Source: Polytrichum commune (taxonomy: Eukaryota > Streptophyta > Polytrichopsida > Polytrichales > Polytrichaceae). Taken from it: a stretch of DNA of 64,000 nt. Shown here one piece after another: positions 61,401 to 64,000 of the stretch. The stretch covers positions 33,046,001 to 33,110,000 of the forward strand of contig OX485804.1 of assembly GCA_950295325.1 (NCBI GenBank), read 5' to 3'. How positions within the stretch are numbered: the stretch's first letter is position 1; every line of letters starts with the position of its first letter. The translations under genes were made by a program, and so were the position numbers. Below the pieces are notes generated by a model. That model made no database searches, was not told the DNA's origin, and saw only the letters and a program-made list of their open reading frames with translations.

Positions 61401-62894
61401 CCCGAGGTTGCGAAATTGGCGCCATGCCTGAAATCACCGCCCACAGGTTGCAGGTATGGATGCAGGAACGGAAAATCCAGAGCCTGGGCTGCAGGAGCAG
61501 TCACAAAACACAAACCAAAGTATATAAAAATTGTGAAACAAAAGGAATCCTTGGTTTCTGGATCTCCAAGTAAAGAATTTAGGAGCTTAATCAACAATCA
61601 AGCATGAACTCATAGCATTATTATTTAGTCTATGAAGCTTGGTCTCTTTCTAAATTACCTAGTAAAACCTATTCCCTCTCTTCCATACACTACAGATTGA
61701 TTCAGGCTGAAACTGAATCCAGGCATCCTGCACTTTAGTTGTAGAATCAAAGAGCAGCCAACAAAGAGAACAACCGAATTGACTTCTGAGGGAGGACTTA
61801 TTACTACTTTCCGAGCCCCATCACAAGTTGCCTACGTACCTCTTATGGAGAAGATGAATGTTGCAGAAAGATTAAGGAAAGTAGATCAGCGCAATTAGGA
61901 ACAGTACCCGACTCATGCTTGAAGATGGGTTTCACACCAAAATTGACTTCTGAGGGAGGAATTGGCACTTGTCGAAGATATTGATTGCAAGTTACCTGAA
62001 TCTTATGGAGGATCTGAATATTGCAGAAACGATTAAGGAAGTACCGCTCACGACGAATTAGACAGGTCCATCCTTCAAGATTGATTCCACACCAGAATCG
62101 ACGTCTGAGGGAGGACGACTTAGTACTTACCGGAGAAATCGATCATGAATTGCCTAAACCTTTATGGAGGAGCTGAATGTTACAGAAAGATTAAGTAAAG
62201 TAGATCAGCGCAATTAGCAACAGTACCCGATTCATGCTTGAAGATGGGTTTCACACCAAAATTGACTTCTGAGGGAGGAATTGGCACTTGCCGAAGACAT
62301 TGATTGCAAGTTACCTGAATTATGGAGGATCTGAACATTGCAGAAACGATTAAGGAAGTACCGCTCACGACGAATTAGACAGGTCCATCCTTCAAGATTG
62401 ATTCCACACCAGAATCGACTTCTGAGGGAGGACGACTTAGTACTTACCGGAGAAATCGGCCATGAGTTGCCTAAACCTTTATGGAGGAGCTGAATGTTGC
62501 AGAAAGCTAAACGGAGGTACATCGACGACACAAGGAATTAGAGCGGTTCATGCAACAACAGATTTCACATTCAAATTGATTTCTAAGGGAGGCGGACTTA
62601 GGAGTTACCGAAAAAATCGATGACGAGTCGGCCATTGGAGTATCGGTTGGCGGGCTTCTTGAAGTAAGTCTCGCCGTAAGGCAAAGAGGTTTGCGGGGCA
62701 GATGCGTAAGGAAACGCAGCCTGAGCATTCCCCGTGTCGGTCATGGACGCCCCAAACGCAAATATGGCTTCGGGGCATGAATCTCCCTCTGCCAGTCCCA
62801 CCGCACAGCATAGCATCAACACCGAAGCGATGAGTCCCAATTTGAAGGCCGCATGAAAAACACCGCCATGATCGTCTCCTCCCAATTTCATCAT
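55451..62894 (-). CDS. GDSL-type esterase/lipase (SGNH hydrolase), secreted, five exons
   Basis: Plant GDSL lipases hydrolyse acyl esters, mostly in the cell wall or secretory path. Model: complement of 55451..55731, 57515..57788, 59347..59525, 61276..61488, 62609..62894, 410 aa, GT-AG introns, matching phases. A signal peptide follows the ATG at 62894 (hydrophobic LGLIASVLMLCCAVGLA; the upstream in-frame GTG is not a start). Block I is FAFGASMTDTGN with Ser50: the family GDSL is GASM here. Block II is GANFATSGS (Gly118), block III GFND (Asn194), and block V DGIH (Asp368, His371), so the Ser-Gly-Asn-His set is complete. Exon 4 opens ELYHQGARALMVFNIPPLGC. The exon-4 acceptor was chosen for phase and family fit. 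Introns 1 and 3 hold tandem arrays that copy the exon edges. Substrate unknown. Confidence 0.93.
55808..56078. mobile_element. MITE with long imperfect inverted ends, in GDSL intron 4
   Basis: AGGTGAGTTTCCATGTATGTTG..CACTAGACTCT at the left faces AGAATCTAGTGGGTCGGTGACA..CATGGAAACCCACCCT at the right: about 40 bp of imperfect inverted repeat. TA lies on each side (55806-55807 and 56079-56080). A partial copy is at 45831. The rest of the intron holds dispersed repeat pieces (GAGATTGRACTATGTGCTCAAAAT near 56350 and 56510) and the inverted relative of the 8233 MITE at about 56955-57260. Confidence 0.75.
57771..58097. repeat. Three tandem units of about 109 bp copying the exon-4 acceptor (GDSL intron 3)
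   Basis: Units start with GCCTTGGTGGTAGAG at 57771, 57882 and 57990. The first covers the real start of exon 4 and its acceptor (minus strand GTTGTTGCAG/GAGCTC). The other two repeat both the coding edge and the upstream intron (GCATCGATCGTTCTATTTGCAC). The second unit keeps an intact acceptor; in the third the CAG remains with nearby changes. Confidence 0.92.
60255..60273. repeat. G19 homopolymer in GDSL intron 2
   Basis: Nineteen consecutive G, the longest of many poly-G/C runs in the window. A C12 run follows at 60585-60596. Real length may differ because such runs are error-prone in sequencing. Confidence 0.8.
61782..62609. repeat. Tandem array of about 157-bp units copying the exon-1 end and donor (GDSL intron 1)
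   Basis: Units start with ACTTCTGAGGGAGGA-like sequence at 61782, 61946, 62101, 62265, 62418 and 62579 (steps of 153-164 bp). The last runs into the true end of exon 1. The units at 61946 and 62101 pair with those at 62265 and 62418 as a nearly identical higher-order repeat of about 318 bp. On the minus strand units 62101 and 62418 carry GATTTCTCCG/GTAAGTACT, a copy of the exon-1 end GATTTTTTCG/GTAACTCC. Confidence 0.93.
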
Positions 62895-64000
62895 CCCCAC
62901 CACAGTACCTTAACCCTGCAACAACTCACACACTTTGACACCCCAAATCTCTAGAATTTATCTCCAGCCTCATCATCCTACTGATTACACTGGCGTCGTT
63001 GCTCGGAACATGCGTAATTCGGATGACGAAGCCCAGCAGATCCACTGCTACACAACCCAGAACTTTCCAAAGGCGACTTTTCAACAAACCTGTTTGAAAC
63101 ACCGTGACAGTACATTGAAACACGAGAATCACGGTGCATTGAAACACGGTGCATTCCAAGGGAGCTAAATTTATCACTACAAACAGAAAGAGAAACCTTA
63201 ATATCCTAGAACATAGCATCTGGAGCAGTGTGGAGAAGTGCCATGTCATCACTGCAAAGAGCGACGTGTTGCTCTCCCTCCCATCCTCTCTCGGACACTT
63301 AGTAGCTTCTTGCTCTCATCCTTCTCATTTCAAATCCTAAGAGATCACAAACCCCATCGTCTGCATGCCGTCTTGCTTCTTAAATTAAAAATTCTTCAAA
63401 GCTTGAATGCAAGTAGGGTTTGGTAGCATTAGATCAACCTTGCAAATCTCAACTTTTCAACTACTTATTCAACAAGATGTGCGAGGGTTTGGATGCTTCT
63501 TCTCTAGCATGTAGAAGAACATGGTATTTTATTTGCTTCCCTACTCCTCTCCTGTAATGATATGGCATGGTAGCCATGAGAATGTAGAGGTGGTGGCGGT
63601 ATGTGGTAGTTAGTTTGTTGATGCCATGTGGAGTTTTTATGGTGAACTCTGGGTTTAGGCTATTGCTTTTCTAGGCCCTTCACTTGCTCACATTTATACA
63701 CTTAGTTTTCCCTCCTCTCATGGCACACAAATATAGAAGCTCGTTTAAACTTGTGTCTACAGTCTCATGGCCAATGAGGTCACTCAACTTTGTGTTCAAG
63801 GTTTTGGTTGCATTGAAACACAACCAAGAATTACATTTTCCCAACTACTATGCCCCATTTTGAGTATTGTCCCAACCATAGTGGCCTCCTTAAGTCGTGG
63901 CTTTATTTTTTGTTATCAAGCCTTTGGAAAATGGATTGTAAATATCCGCTAAACCCCCTTCAAAGAACTTGGTACAAAAAGTTTTTTGCAATTTGCATTT
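62895..64000. other. Upstream flank of the GDSL lipase gene, no other gene seen
   Basis: Contains the presumed minus-strand promoter and 5' UTR. I see no clear TATA box and no convincing coding frame to the right edge. Confidence 0.4.

Noticed and set aside
1-64000. CRISPR arrays, prokaryotic operons, viral genomes
   Set aside because: Spliced plant genes throughout; the tandem arrays lack the repeat-spacer form and no viral proteins are seen.

Overview
This is nuclear DNA of a land plant. The evidence is spliceosomal introns, a chloroplast-targeted light-harvesting antenna exon, a plant-type tRNA-Ser, a plant DCP1, a WSD-type wax synthase, a GDSL lipase and an ASR-like (ABA/WDS) gene. The DNA is AT-rich and full of small non-autonomous transposons, with many G or C homopolymers of 10 to 19 bases. 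A zf-C2HC_2 zinc-finger gene of a type best known from flagellated eukaryotes hints at a seed-free plant such as a moss or lycophyte. That placement is inference; the species is not identified. All exon models below were built by hand from reading frame, splice sites and family likeness.

Layout. At the left edge is the first exon of an LHC antenna gene (minus strand, 812-1071). It is followed by a complete seven-exon wax ester synthase/DGAT (minus, 2297-5267) whose upstream region holds a tandem repeat. A repeat-rich stretch then leads to a C2HC zinc-finger/zinc-ribbon gene (plus, 11573-13785) and a diverged but intact-looking complex III subunit 7 gene (QCR7-like, minus, 17899-21236). Next come a tRNA-Ser(AGA) at 24139-24220 and a ten-exon DRG1-type GTPase (minus, 25632-29571). 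From about 29.9 to 40.7 kb there is no convincing gene. It holds three copies of one Tourist-like MITE, a dimeric 120-bp tandem array and other repeats. The decapping activator DCP1 follows (plus, 41067-44977, eight exons), then a degenerate fragment of a spinster-type transporter (minus, 46484-47284), a two-exon ASR-like gene with three ABRE boxes (minus, 50442-51613), a complete solo LTR (53309-54282) and a five-exon GDSL lipase (minus, 55451-62894).

How the genes relate. They are ordinary unlinked plant genes: photosynthesis, surface lipid, respiration, GTPase, mRNA decay, ABA stress and secreted lipase. They do not form a cluster or one system.

Most unusual signal. Tandem duplications sit directly against splice sites inside introns. 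They occur in DCP1 intron 1, and in GDSL intron 1 (about six units, each carrying a copy of the exon-1 end and donor) and intron 3 (three units, each carrying the exon-4 acceptor). A related duplication fills most of the visible LHC intron 1, and another lies upstream of the wax synthase. The hidden C2HC zinc-finger and QCR7-like genes, both made of short exons, are the other main discoveries.
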